DNA from: Maniola hyperantus
Taxonomy: Eukaryota; Arthropoda; Insecta; Lepidoptera; Nymphalidae
Reading direction: 5' to 3'
DNA: 64,000 nt
NCBI RefSeq assembly: GCF_902806685.2
Contig: NC_048542.1
Coordinates: forward strand, 9,656,533 to 9,720,532
Made by a program: the position numbers and the translations under genes. Under the pieces are notes generated by a model. The model worked only from the letters and a program-made list of their open reading frames with translations. It made no database searches and was not told the origin of the DNA. Shown in pieces: positions 10,895-21,870 of the stretch (within the stretch, counting starts at the first letter, position 1; the number at the start of each line of letters is the position of its first letter).

Positions 10895-11052
10895 GGCCGA
10901 TTCTCTAGTACACAATCTCTAAACTAAACTAAATTAACAGGTCTAAATCTAGTGCTTTCCTTTTCCGCAAGCAACATTATGAAAGGGATAGCAATAGATT
11001 TAGACGTGCCATTTTAGTTTAGTTTAGAGATTGTGTACAAAGGAATTAGCCC
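10895..11052. mobile_element. Hairpin MITE copy 2 of a tandem pair
   Basis: It is almost identical to copy 1 and follows it after ACAATGG. The pair as a whole is bracketed by CACAATGGGGCTAATT on the left and AATTAGCCCCATTGTCAC on the right, so the outer ends are also inverted repeats. Confidence 0.8.
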
Positions 11053-11729
11053 CATTGTCACACAATACAAACCAATCATTTTTGCGATTTACGCTAATTT
11101 AATTAGTTGCAGTTCCGTGAATTTATGGCCTTTTAAATTTTATGATAATATCTGTGAACAACGCATCTTCTATGTTTTATCCTTCGCTGCTTGTATGCAA
11201 CGTAAGATGTATCTATGTTAATAAGTATAGTTAATCTCTCTGGTATGATTCTATTGTTTTCTATTTCATACTCTCTCAAATAATTAATTTAAAAGGTTAA
11301 TAATTTAAAAAAAACTCAGCTACTCTACTCGATTCTATGGCATGTGCTTTAATATTGTTTTACTCTTGGTTTCTAAAGACTGCGTTTGCATATTGTACCT
11401 ACCTACTAAGGAATCTCAAAAGTGGGTGGTACACCTAGCATATTACGTTTTCCATAAGTACGACAGTCGATACCTGATTGTTATCTATCTTTTTTTAGTA
11501 TTTGTAATAGGTACCTAGCTTTCAAACACATAATTATTATTATGAGATTGTAATATTATGGATGTGTCTTTTAATAATAATATTGATAACTTTTGAGACT
11601 TTGAAAACAGTACAAATAACACTTAATTAATATTTTTTTAGCAGAATTTTAATTAAAGTTGTTTGTAAGTCGGTTTCAAAATCTTTTCTCTCTCTTTACC
11701 CCTATATAGTTCGCCGTCGCTGACGATTC
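11053..11729. other. No feature seen
   Basis: AT-rich unique sequence. The 62-codon frame beginning here runs out of the MITE and is not credible. Confidence 0.45.
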
Positions 11730-11892
11730 AATGGGGCCAATTCTCTTGTACACAATCTCTAAACTAAACTAAATTAACAGGTCTAAATCTAGTGCTATCC
11801 TTTTCCGCAAGCAACATTATGAAAGGGATAGCAATAGATTTAGACTTGTCATTTTAGTTTAGTTTAGAGATTGTGTACAAATGAATTAGCCA
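11730..11892. mobile_element. Hairpin MITE copy 3
   Basis: Same family as 10731 and 10895: TGTACACAATCTCTAAAC, TTTAGTTTAGTTTAGAG, GATTGTGTACAAATGAATTA. It starts with the ATGGGGCCAATTC edge and ends GAATTAGCC. Confidence 0.8.
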
Positions 11893-11898
11893 CAATAT

Positions 11899-11955
11899 CG
11901 TCCTAACTATGATTAAACGTCCTAACTATGATTAAACGTCCTAACTATGATTAAA
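11899..11955 (+). repeat. 19-bp tandem repeat, three exact copies
   Basis: CGTCCTAACTATGATTAAA is repeated at 11899, 11918 and 11937 without a mismatch. It begins seven bases after MITE copy 3. Confidence 0.92.
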
Positions 11956-12841
11956 TTAACTTACACCTACAGTAGGTACTTACACATACACATTTCAAAA
12001 TGAAAATTGGACTAACATCGTCATTTGGGCGACATTATTATTTTGTAGATCGGTGTGCAACTGCCTTTATTATGCAAAGTCTCTGACTTAACAATGTAGT
12101 GTAAGTTGCTAATGCATTTAAGATTCGTTTACTTTCCAAGTTCACTCCGCACGCTTTGGAATACACTAAGGAATTCCCTAGATCAGGAAGATACCAGTTC
12201 AAAGTAGTGAGGTGAGCAATCGATACGCAGAATCGATTGTTTGCACAAACAAAACAATTTTAGTCGATACAAAAAATGGTGAAATAATCACAATGCAATT
12301 ATTAATTCTTAAAAATTAACTTTAAAAAAATTAAGCGACACAAATAACAATGAATGAAATAGAATAATACACAAATCATTTAATTTTTATTACAAAGATT
12401 TTTAACAAGAGAGAACCTATCAATATCAACGCCATCATAATAATTCAATTTCAGCCACGCATAATATGGATGGACTGAAATGGACCTATACAAGTACGCT
12501 GGAAGAGGTGTGCCATAGAAAAGACAGTTAAGGTATTTTTGGTACCGATTCGATGCGGCCACCGAGTATCGTATACCGTGCTGATCATCTAGATTCTAGA
12601 TGAAGAAGAGTTTTAATGAGAAGTTGAGGAACTCCTCAACCGGCTCCTCATTCGGCCTTCATCATGAGACCACCTCCATGACACCATGTTATTGCAGTAT
12701 CATCTGTGCATCTAATTTACCTATATTTGTTCCAAATTTCAGCTCCATCGGTTGGCGGGAACTGGTCTAAAATTCAGTTGGAAGATTTTACAACACAATA
12801 ATAGGGCAAGTTAACTAAAAGCTTCTAAATAAAAGAACATA
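11956..12841. other. Unique sequence with two repeat fragments
   Basis: 12473-12518 (CAAGTACGCTGGAAGAGG, TGTGCCATA) matches the reverse complement of 47017-47061. 12640-12800 (GAGACCACCTCCATGACACC, CCATCGGTTGGCGGGAACTG) looks like a common lepidopteran dispersed sequence of unknown class. No gene is seen. Confidence 0.4.
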
Positions 12842-13040
12842 CCTGATAGCCTAGTGGCTTTAGTTAGACATCCGCCTCATATTCGCCAAGTCGGGGGTTC
12901 AATCCGGGCTCGCACCTCTAACGTTTCGGAACTATGTGCGTTTTAAGCATTCAAATATCACTTGCTCTAATGGTGAAGGAAAACATCTTGAGAAAACCTG
13001 TAATCTGCATGCCTAAGAGTTCTCCATGACGTTCTCAAAT
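12842..13040 (+). mobile_element. tRNA-derived SINE, 3' truncated
   Basis: A box TAGCCTAGTGG is present, and the B box is degraded to GGTTCAATCC. GGTGAAGGAAAACATCTTGA and the GAGTTCTCCATGACG block follow. The GAT tail is missing. Confidence 0.75.
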
Positions 13041-13591
13041 TATAGAGGTTCCATGAGACATCCCTATATTCTAGGTTATCATTATGCAAACACACGCCTA
13101 GCAAGGTGACGTGACATAAAAAAATCTGTCTTTTAAGCACGCGAACCCAACATAAATGTCCCGAGATCCCCATTGCATGTACATTGTACACATGTGATCA
13201 CATTTTAACTGAGTATAAACTACGTAAGTAGTAGGATTATTTTCTAAGTAGATACGTTTTAAAGATATTTACCAACATTTAAACGTTCATGGTTCAGAGT
13301 AACCACAATAACTAAACTTCTTTAAGTAGGTACCTTCAGAAAAGAAATATCTCTTACCGGATTTCTGAAGCAGAATCATAAATATTCTGTAGCAAAACTA
13401 GCAAAGTAATTTTAATTCTGAACTTCATAATTGATTGATTGCCTTGATTCTTAAACTTCCTAACCGACTTCAAAAAAAGAGATTATGTATTCGATCCGTA
13501 TGTAGGTAGGTATGAAATTTTCACCGTTATCTCAAACACCAATGAACCGATTTTGATATTTTTTTTTCAGTATAGTAATTTGTACATTAGG
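13041..13591. other. Unique; short ACCGACTTCAAAAAA repeat
   Basis: 13458-13580 holds ACCGACTTCAAAAAAAGAG and a downstream AATGAACCGATTTTGATATT block, related to 2319-2372. Nothing else is recognised. Confidence 0.4.
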
Positions 13592-13773
13592 TATAGTACG
13601 TGACAGATCGAGATAGCAATCGGGGAGGAAACGCCCCGCACACCCGCACACCCGCACACCCGCACAGCCTTGCGCTAACCCGGTGCGGGCAAGCGTGGGT
13701 GAGGTGCGTGGGTTGGGTGTGCGGGGCGCCTCACCACACCCCGATTACCATCTCTACCTGTGGCGGACTATAG
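13592..13773. mobile_element. GC-rich palindromic element, full length
   Basis: The left end TATAGTACGTGACAG and the right end (complement TATAGTCCGCCACAG) are inverted. The inner arms ATCGAGATAGCAATCGGG and CCGATTACCATCTCTACC also pair. The interior is CpG-rich, with ACACCCGC repeated four times. It is a strong GC outlier against an AT-rich background. Confidence 0.8.
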
Positions 13774-14337
13774 GCACCTATTTTCAGGACTTTTTGTGCC
13801 AATCGTTACTGTAGGGCGATCATCTCTCAGTTGTGAATTGATTGTAGGTAAGTAGGTAATAATCACACCATGAATCGACAGCGACTGATTTGTTAATAGT
13901 TAAACGAGTCAAACAAAGTAGAAAGCTCCATATTCTCGTATGGGGCCCAAAACAAAACATGGAGCTTACGGACAAAGTCTAAGAACTCTGCTAGTTAAAA
14001 TAAAGTTTCAAATTACCCACACACAATGGCTAGCAAGATAGCAGGTATTAGTGAAATAATCGCTTAGAGCGAGTTCAAAAACCTAACGCGAAACCTTCCT
14101 TTAAAAGTGCAAATTTATTCAAATTTCAGAAAAAAACAACCCGCACGCCCGCTTCCTTTCAGTGCGGTTAAACTATAGAGATGAATATACTCTAGGGGTA
14201 TATGTGTAAAAGAGACACCTAGCGTTCACTTGCCCCTACTTGGAACTCGTTTAACAATAGGTGAAGTGTGCACGCGCATAGTAAAAAGAAAAGCTTTTTA
14301 ATAGCAATGTTTGTATGGATTTTTATTTTCTTTTCAG
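13774..14337. other. No clear feature
   Basis: TTAAACGAGT at about 13903 and its complement near 14244 are weak inverted repeats about 340 bp apart and may mark an old MITE. No coding evidence is seen. Confidence 0.3.
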
Positions 14338-14420
14338 TGACAGGTTAACGACTGACTACGGTCTCACCTGACGGCAAATTATGATGCTGTTTCACATGGC
14401 TGCAAAGCAAGATCCGCAAA
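14338..14420 (-). mobile_element. Second SINE family, 3' fragment
   Basis: GACTACGGTCTCACCTGACGG and AATTATGATGCTG resemble the reverse complement of the tail of the SINE at 32141, where GGTGAGATTGCAGTCAAGGG occurs. Only a short piece is recognisable. Confidence 0.4.
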
Positions 14421-16269
14421 AGCCGCCAGAGCCGCAAGAAGCGTTGCTCTCTGCCGTAGCGATGAACACTTTGGTTTTATAAGCAGGAAATTCTGGGTTT
14501 TCCTGGAGGAAGCAGCTTAAGAATGTTAAGGTCTCTGATCTGGTCTGGTCGCTAGTGAAAAAGATATGCCAACCGGCGAAATGCCGGTATGACATCACGT
14601 AGTGTTTTCGTTGGTTCTGGCTTTATTCTGCTCACCGATAATACCGCATCATTCAATTCTGAGTAAAGTCTAATTTTTCAACCGTTAGATCACCTAACTT
14701 GAAAATAAGTTTGGTAGATTTTTCATACCGTAACAAAGTCAAACTTATTCCTCACTTTAAGGATTTATCTGACAGTTGATAAATGGAATAATTTCACAGG
14801 ATGTTTATTAGTAGGTACCTACAAGCTTACATCTAATTATGAGAAGGAAGTCCTTTTTTGACCCATGATGTAAGTATGAGGTATGTTGGTCCATGGGTAT
14901 TTGAGCTACATAATTTTACCCTAGATAGCTCAAAGGTGAACACACCTTACTTTGATCCAGTCGACAAGTTAGTGACATCAGTGAGAATATCCTGTAAGGA
15001 TATATCATTATAATTCATTTGCTCGTCTTAGAACCGGATATTTATGAGTATGCATCCGTCAGCGCATCCGATGTGAGAAACGCATTTGTAATACTGATGA
15101 CAACTTTGCTTGCTAGACCTTTACTTGTTATAAAAAAAAACAAAAGTTGCTGAACCGTTTCGACCACCCACATTTCTCTGGTTTCGAGCATAATATTTTA
15201 CTGCTCTAACTTTGATTAAAATCGGCCATCTCAACTTTAGATAGAGTAAGATCCGAATTTAATGCGAGAGCAGATAGCTCTCAATTAAAACATTAGACTT
15301 TCATTGTATAAGTATGCGTAGTTTACGACCCACAATACAAAATATTGTCGCAATGATACTCGCAACTCAAAAAACATGCCCAGAAAAAAAAACATAAGAA
15401 GATATACTTCTTATTTCTTTCTTTCTGGGCGGTATCTAGGTAGCAAACTTCTGTTTTGCTTTTCGGTATTTGCTTTGGTGGTAGAAGGGCAACTAGTCAT
15501 GGCTGAACTCTGTACTATCATGGTATTCTGTGGCTGAACCACCCAACATGAACCAATTTGGAGAAATCTCCTTAGGTATGACACAGCGAAATTTGCGTAC
15601 ATAGAGCTCTTGTTTGCAAGATGGCAACGCTACAGAGACTAAATAGTGAGGGTGTCAAATTTTTACTAAGACTTAGGTAGACTAGGTAAATAGGTAAGGT
15701 TTAACAATCGAACCAGCGGACAACCGCTAAGGGAAAACAAATAAATCTGCAAAAAAAATGTTTCTCTAAATATCAAAACGTAACCCGGACTCGGGAATTA
15801 TTTTTCGTTCCTTTTTCATTTATTGGATTTCTCAGAAGCGGCGAGGTCCAAACTTTGAAATTGGGAATTTATGTACCTACCCACTAATTGTTCTTTTTAT
15901 TTAAATGCTCAGGTTCAGGGGAATGCTCGATTGTTAACTCTGTAAGTTATTGTCACGCTATTCAGGAATCCTTCGTGACAGTTGTGAGATGTTTGTTCGA
16001 TCGTGATTACAGAACTGGTAGTATTTCACTTTAACGGTGTTTTAGTGCTAAGTAGACAGAACCCGTTTTTTGTGCTAACCTGAAAAAATGAAGAACAGAG
16101 ACACTTGATTATAAAAACACTATCGAATTTTGGATAAGGTTCCAAGGCCTAATTATAGAAGATTATAGACTGGTTGATCCTACTTTTTAGGTTTTCAGAA
16201 TGAGAAAGGAATGCAATGTAAAAAATTATAAAAAATGTGAATATAATTGACAAATGCCTTTTTTTTATG
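14421..16269. other. No feature seen
   Basis: A long stretch of unique sequence. Short frames at 14392-14598 and 15411-15602 on the minus strand have no recognisable domain. A local inverted repeat near 15395-15415 (AGAAGATATACTTCTT) is too short to classify. Confidence 0.4.
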
Positions 16270-16660
16270 GGTGGTATATCGGTCTTATAAGAAATAAGAA
16301 CTACATAAGAAAGCTCAGAGTCACTCAGAGGGCGATGGTAAGAGCTATATGCTTGGAGTTTCTCTTAAGTGACCAGGTCAAATCAGAAATTAGAAGATCC
16401 ATAGGAGATCTAGAGCAACCAAGAAGCTGAAGTGGCAATGGGCAGAGCATAGGTATACTTCGAAAAATCGATAGATATTGGGAGTCCCAAGGTGCTAAAA
16501 TGGCAACCTCACACCGGAAAGTGCAGCGTTGTTAGAGCTCCCGCTAAAGGAACAGACGGTATCAAACGAGTCGAAGCCACTGGATTCAGATTTCAGGCAG
16601 CTCAAGACCAGGGCAAGAGATTATATCCAGCAGTGGATGTCTATCGGTTGACAATGATAT
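16270..16660 (+). pseudogene. Decayed RTE-type LINE 3' end
   Basis: Pieces of the conserved C-terminal tail can be read in shifting frames: LKWQ, then WAEH, then LKWQPHTGKCSVVRAP, then AAQDQGKR, ending near a TCCAGCAGTGGATGT block. In RTE LINEs this tail follows the reverse transcriptase. Frameshifts and stops make this a fossil. The frame at 16492 begins in the middle of it and runs on into the Helitron, so it is not a gene. Confidence 0.6.
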
Positions 16661-16711
16661 TGGTGGTGAATATTTGTTTGTTACTTAAGCCATACCATAT
16701 ATTAATATTAC

Positions 16712-16899
16712 CAGCTTATGCTTGCGACTTCGTCCGCGTGGACTACACAATTATGAAACCCCTATTTTAGCCTCTTAGGGGTTGAATTTTCAAAAATCCT
16801 TTCTTAGCGGATGCCTATGTCATAATAGCTATCTGCCAAATTTCAGCTCGATCCGTCCAGTAGTTTGAGCTGTGTACCTTTTCCTTTTGTATATTTAGA
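16712..16899 (-). mobile_element. Non-autonomous Helitron (GTCA type), shortened
   Basis: The minus-strand 3' end has GACGAAGTCGCAAGC, with CTAG decayed to CTGG. The 5' end is TCTAAATATACAAAAGGAAA. The (TGAC)n stretch has been lost. Confidence 0.72.
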
Positions 16900-16977
16900 A
16901 GATTCTGTGCCTAAACGTATAACGCCTAAAATTTTATTCTCTGCCTAAGCGTATAGGTAATGCCTAAAATTTTAACT

Positions 16978-17110
16978 CCTTACGGGCCATTTTAACTTTT
17001 TGTGTCAAACTTCATGTCAAACTCAAAAGTACGATATTTTCAAAGCGAACCGTACTTTTGATATGACAGTTGACCCATAGAGTTATATAGGTACCTTTTG
17101 TGTTACTTTT
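16978..17110. mobile_element. Palindromic element with TCAAAAGTACG arms
   Basis: TGTCAAACTCAAAAGTACG (17015-17033) pairs with CGTACTTTTGATATGACA (17051-17068) across a 17-base loop. GGGCCATTTTAACTTTTTG lies to the left. It looks like a MITE core. Confidence 0.5.
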
Positions 17111-17419
17111 AAACTGTCAATTTTATTACTTTGCATAACAGAGCACAAATTATTTTAACTTTGATAAATAAAGTAGACCGGCTCCTTTTATGGGCTTGGT
17201 TATAAGAAAGATCGCAGACTCGCAGATGAACAAAACTCCTTAAGATTATACAAAAGCAAAAGGACTTATACGATACATTGCTTACACTATACTAAATCAA
17301 TTTGATGGGCGTATCCCTCTACCATGATGTTATTTTACTTTCTTTTTTATTTATTCTTCGTTAAATTTTAATTGAATTATAATGACCTTTAAAATGTTTC
17401 AATTTGGTTTAGTTTATAC
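17111..17419. other. No feature seen
   Basis: Unique AT-rich sequence. Confidence 0.4.
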
Positions 17420-17640
17420 TAAATGATGCCTACAATTTCATCCACCTGAATTTATATTTTAATAATCTCGTGGCCTGGGAAATCTTTGGTTATTGGGATA
17501 AAAGTATTCATTTCCGGGATGCAGCTTATTTCTGTACCAAAATTTGTCAAAATTTGTTTACCGGACGGACTTTAAAAAGTCAGCTGATTGGCAGACGTCA
17601 GACAGACGGACACACTTTCCCATTTATGAGGCGAATTATT
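17420..17640 (-). mobile_element. Strongly decayed Helitron
   Basis: It keeps fragments of the minus-strand type: ATCTCGTGG for the CCCGTGGGA block, GGGATAAAAGT, CCGGGATGCAGCTTATTTCTG, GTCAAAATTTG, and GACAGACGGACACACTTTCCC. Termini are lost. It is recognisable only by comparison with 57160-57373. Confidence 0.55.
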
Positions 17641-17789
17641 TGGTAGATTTGGAACATTATTAATATACCACGAAAAGTTTCTACCAATACTTATATAATG
17701 TGGTCCAAAGAGAGATCACAAAAGCCTCAACTTATATTCTATTAACCGTATTTTTATGTGGTTTCTCTTTTTATCAATTCTAAGCACAT

Positions 17790-17981
17790 TTTTTAGGGTT
17801 TTGTACCCAACGGGTAAAAACGAAGCCTCGAGAATGAAGAACAATTTTCATATTTGGTGTAGAACGTTGACCTAAAACCGAATATTGAATTATTAGGGCT
17901 CCGTACCTCAAAATGTCGGGAAAATGCTCGAGTACGGAACCCTCGGTGCGCGACACTGACTTTCACTTGGCCGGTTTTTTT
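17790..17981 (-). mobile_element. CCGGCC-type element, internally deleted
   Basis: The minus strand has CCGGCCAAGTGAAAGTCAG at its start and ends with a TGGGTACAAAACCCTAAAAA tail. The middle is shortened to under 200 bp, and a second GGTACGGAGCCCTAAT tail block sits inside. Frames crossing it are shadows. Confidence 0.7.
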
Positions 17982-18585
17982 ATTGAACAATCTCGCTTCC
18001 GGCGCTGGCCTGCGATGCATAAACAAACTCCAGCCTTGCAACAGTACGGTTTAAATCTATTTTACTGTGACGATTCGATACTCGATATCTATCACCCTTC
18101 TCGAGATGATCAAATTCGCTCTAACCGTTCTAGCCCTACTGAACTCACGCTCTAAATCGTGGAGGTATTACATGTTAACGAGGTTGGCTTTGGCTACTTC
18201 ACTGAAATTTGAGATACCGGCCCCCCAGTAGCATTAGTGCAACGAGCTGAAAATTAACTTGCATCAAGTTTTACAACATTTACCATTTTAGTCGTATTAC
18301 AAAGCTACCGCACTACATTAATGGTTGTTTACTTATGGCTCTGAAACTTGCTAGAATTTTAATGTAAGTGATTAATTATCGCGAGTACTTCGATAGGAAT
18401 TTGTGTTTTCAAAATTTCAAAATTATTGTAACAACAAAAATATTGTAATAAATACCAAATGTACCTAACTTCTACAAATATTATGTTTTTTTGGAGTCAA
18501 CCACAGTAATTACAAACTCACACTTAAAAGTTTTAGTACGTATACTATAACTTTTCTAATTTACATTAATTGTGCGTAAAAAGAA
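17982..18585. other. No feature seen
   Basis: Unique sequence with no repeat family or coding signal. Confidence 0.4.
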
Positions 18586-18906
18586 GCAGTGATAGCCTAG
18601 TGGTTAGAATAGAACGTCCGCCTTCTAATCGGAGGTCGGGGGTTCGATCCCCGGCACGCACCTCTAACTTTTCGGAATTATGTGCGATTTAATTAATTAA
18701 ATATCACTTGCTTTAACGGTGAAGGAAAACATCAGGGGTAAACCTGCATGCCTGAGAGTTCTCCATAATATTCTCAAAGGTGTGTGAAGTCTACCAATCC
18801 GCACATGGCTAGCGTGGTAGACTATGGCCAAAAACCCTTCTCACTCTGACAGGAGACCCGCGCTCTTTAGTGAGCCGGTGATGGGTTGATCATGATGATG
18901 ATGGTG
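18586..18906 (+). mobile_element. tRNA-derived SINE, full length
   Basis: TAGCCTAGTGG A box, GGTTCGATCCCC B box, GGTGAAGGAAAACATCAGGG, GGTAGACTATGG, and a CATGATGATGATGG tail. A five-base insertion (AATAG) lies between the boxes. Confidence 0.88.
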
Positions 18907-19960
18907 CATAAATTTTTCATTTAGGACCAGTTGCACGTCAAGTGATTAATTTGTAAATTTACCTTGAAGTTAAACCTTTTCTTCCAAAAAAAGCAGTAGG
19001 ATGCACGGATTAGTATTTCTACAGCCATGGTGAAGCTGAAGAAAGATGGTCAAGGACCAACGTTCGGTAAATTAAGTTAAATATCCAAAGTGGTTTTTTA
19101 GTGGTCAAATTTAACTTTAACTGTAGGTACTTAACATTAATTTAACCGCCTAATGTGCAACACTGGTGCCCAGTATGGGCAGGAAAACATCGTGATTTGT
19201 GACCTCCATATACAATTTTGGCAGATTTACGTTATTCTGGCAGAGTCACGATTTTTAATATGTAACAGGACTCCGGGTGAATGCTCGAAGTGTACTCTAA
19301 AATGCTAAAGATTGACTGAATACTTGCAATATATTATTTTTACATAGGTAAATAGGCAGGTACAGTGTTTTATAAGCCATAGTACCAGAAAAACTATCCC
19401 CATCTGTATCTACCTTTCCATTTAGATAGGTACTTCAAAAACATTTTACTATCTTTATAGGTAGGTAGGTATATCAATCATCAGCTCCAGCCTCAAGCAA
19501 TTGAAAGGCTTCGAGCACTCATGTGCTTCAGCTAAGGCTTACCGTCATACTGGCAATGTTGTATCGCATTTTGGTGCAATTCCGTAAGAAACGGCAGATC
19601 AGAAGCAGTTTTGTATATCTCTCAGCATATCCAACCATATTCAGGTACCTAATGGACATTGAATACGGATATTTATATTCTATGTCCATGTATCATATAA
19701 ATGATTGTGTTTTTTACCTATTATGTATATTAAGTCTAAAATACTTTTTAATGTATAGTAAGTTTAAAATAACCCACATTTAGCTTAATGTTGTTAGTTT
19801 ATATTAAGTAATTGTTAGTTAGCTGTTAAGTATTAAGTATAACAATAAATTAATGTTACGTGTAGGTACCTATCGACTGTCGACGGCACTGGTGTACGGA
19901 AAAACTTATTTAAAGTTTATGAATGCACCAAACTTGTTGTAACCTGCAAATATTCTTCTT
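18907..19960. other. No feature supported
   Basis: An 86-codon frame at 19523-19783 is AT-rich and has no recognisable family. No repeat is identified. Confidence 0.4.
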
Positions 19961-19992
19961 TAATAAATAAATAAATAAATAAATAAATAAAT
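19961..19992 (+). repeat. (AATA)n microsatellite
   Basis: A run of AAATAAATAAAT units that abuts the truncated SINE. Confidence 0.9.
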
Positions 19993-20218
19993 GTGCGTTT
20001 TAAACAAACAAATGATATTTTTAAATATTCGGTGAAGGAATACATCAGGAGGCAACCTAACCTGCACATCTGAAACATCTCCTGAATATTCTCAAAGGTT
20101 TGTGAAAGCTGCCAACCCGAACTCAACCGGCGTGGTAGACTATGGCCAAACGTTTCTCATTCTGAGAGGAGACTCACGTTCTTAGTACCTAGTAAGCCGA
20201 CGATGGGTAGATGATGAT
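19993..20218 (+). mobile_element. tRNA-derived SINE, 5' truncated
   Basis: The tRNA head is absent. It starts at GTGCGTTTTAAAC and contains GGTGAAGGAATACATCAGGA, GGTAGACTATGG and GAGAGGAGACTC, with a short GATGATGAT tail. Confidence 0.75.
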
Positions 20219-20378
20219 CTCATCCATATTCAGGCAAGCGCGTTTTGAATAAAAATCTAGCGTCGTGTACCTAAGGATCTATAGCACTAATGTGTTCTGT
20301 AACCACGTCGGTACCTACCTAACACTGATGGTTCCTAAGAAACAAGGTTCCAGCGGATACCTAGACTACCTAGCCTAA

Positions 20379-20630
20379 GCTCTAAAAGTTGGGGGAGCGA
20401 GATGGAAAGTCGACATAGCTTCGCCCAAAGGGGACCGGTTGTACCAACTTCACTCTAATGCATTTTATTACCCGAAGGTCAATCCTAACCGACTGGCTAG
20501 TCAGATGCTTCGCGATTCCAACATCGCACGGACGCGTATCGACGACGTCCGCAATCAAATAAACTTTAACGTCACCAAAATATTATTAAATCGAATTATA
20601 ACAGGTGTTGCTGAACTTTCTAGTGTTTAA
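20379..20630 (+). CDS. Unidentified 84-codon coding-like fragment
   Basis: The plus-strand frame is open from just after a TAA at 20376 to a TAA at about 20628-20630. The peptide reads smoothly (for example RWKVDIASPKGDRLYQLHS, then VRNQINFN) and the local GC content is higher than in the flanks, which is what a coding remnant would show. There is no ATG near the front, so it is a fragment, either an exon or part of a transposon ORF. I do not recognise the family. It ends about 130 bp upstream of a sequence resembling a 5' splice donor (GGTGAGTAT at 20762). Confidence 0.3.
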   Translation, partial: ALKVGGARWKVDIASPKGDRLYQLHSNAFYYPKVNPNRLASQMLRDSNIARTRIDDVRNQINFNVTKILLNRIITGVAELSSV

Positions 20631-20799
20631 TTCTTAATCTGTAATCTGTGGTCCGCAATCGAGTTTTTAAAGAAAGTTACTTTGACGTTTCACTGTGCTG
20701 TGCTAGAGTTTTGGTTTTGTTTGAGGTTTATGAACTGCATCCGGAATCTTTTAGGTTATTCGGTGAGTATTTTTTAATCTACAGTTATTAGTTTAATTA

Positions 20800-20985
20800 A
20801 TGTTTTTAATAAAACTTAAGGCTAGCCTTATCTAATTACTATATAAATCATGACCGCGTGGAATGGTGCCAAGAATACTGGCTGCATTTCCGCGCTGGAC
20901 AGCCAGGCTGATCCGCTGCGCAAAAAATGAGCCAGCCCTTCTGTCACCAGTTGAGGCTATTAATCGCGGTAATTTACTTAATATG
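20800..20985 (+). repeat. Dispersed repeat copy 1, possible LINE tail
   Basis: AATAAAACTTAAGGCTAGCC, GTGGAATGGTGCCAAGAATA, CTGGCTGCATTTCC, GGACAGCCAGGCTGATC and CCAGCCCTTCTGTCACCAG recur in the reverse complement of 55853-55985. One frame encodes ILAAFPRWTARL in both copies, which hints at a conserved LINE C-terminus. The class is unproven. Confidence 0.6.
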
Positions 20986-21477
20986 TTTTTAATTAACTTA
21001 TTTTTATTTACTAAAGCTTTGAATTTAGAATTTAACTTACAGAACTGAGTAGTTTTAAATAGATCACAGAATAAATAGGTAAGTTAAGCTTTCAGCTTAT
21101 AGGTACTTAGGTAACTACATTTCATTTAGACTTTTTGAAAAGTGGACTGTAAGCTAAACAGCGTTTTAGGGTTGTCACATTAGATTTTATTTTAAGTGTA
21201 CAAGCTGGTTTTAGATTATTTGGAGTATATTAATTTAAATCCTGTAAATGTTACTTTTTGTCTATTTTAGTAAGTAGGTACCTACCTATTAAATACTTAA
21301 AGATTTTGCCTTGTTTAAAAATATAGTGGGTAACTTAAGACATCATTAAATTAGTAAGTATGAATTTATGTTTTCCACATTTTTGTCCTAGCCCTAAAGT
21401 TCCATCTAATTTAAAAAACAAAGACAATCATCAAGCCGAATCTGAAACAGCGATAGTAATATTCCAACTTTCAACGG
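20986..21477. other. No feature seen
   Basis: Unique AT-rich sequence. Confidence 0.4.
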
Positions 21478-21546
21478 CCAAAGTCTAGTGTTATCCTTTT
21501 CCTCAGAGAGCCTTATGAAAGGAATAGCACTAGATTTAGATTTGTC
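21478..21546. mobile_element. Hairpin MITE, core fragment
   Basis: AAAGTCTAGTGTTATCCTTTT and TATGAAAGGAATAGCACTAG, then ATTTAGATTTGTCA, match the loop-proximal part of the family at 10731. The outer arms are missing. Confidence 0.55.
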
Positions 21547-21726
21547 AATATGTCTCTGAATCAGACATACCTACAACTCATCCAGACAAAAGTGAATGCA
21601 ACTTTTTTCTTACATGTCCCTAAAGTCTAAATAGAAGTCAACCCCATCAAAACCAGTCACATGCGGTATGATCCTGTATAGACATTTGATCCCTATTTAG
21701 TGCTCAATAAAGGTGTTTCGTTACAT

Positions 21727-21870
21727 AAGGGCAATCGGGGTATGAAGAGGGGGGATGCCTCGCACACCCGCACGTCACCCGCGCTCGCCCGCACCGTGTT
21801 AGCGCGGGGGCTGTGTTGTTGTGCGGGGCGTTCCCGCCCTCCCCGATTGCCATTTCAAACTGTCACGTAG
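21727..21870. mobile_element. GC-rich palindromic element
   Basis: Left GGCAATCGGGGTATGAAG, interior CGCACACCCGCACG and CTCGCCCGCACCG, right GTGCGGGGCG and CCCCGATTGCCATTTCAA. The left outer arm is eroded. Confidence 0.75.

Noticed and set aside
20763..20785. Tiny intron between GTGAGT and CTACAG
   Set aside because: Only about 20 bases separate them, far too short for splicing. The donor could only be used with a distant acceptor.
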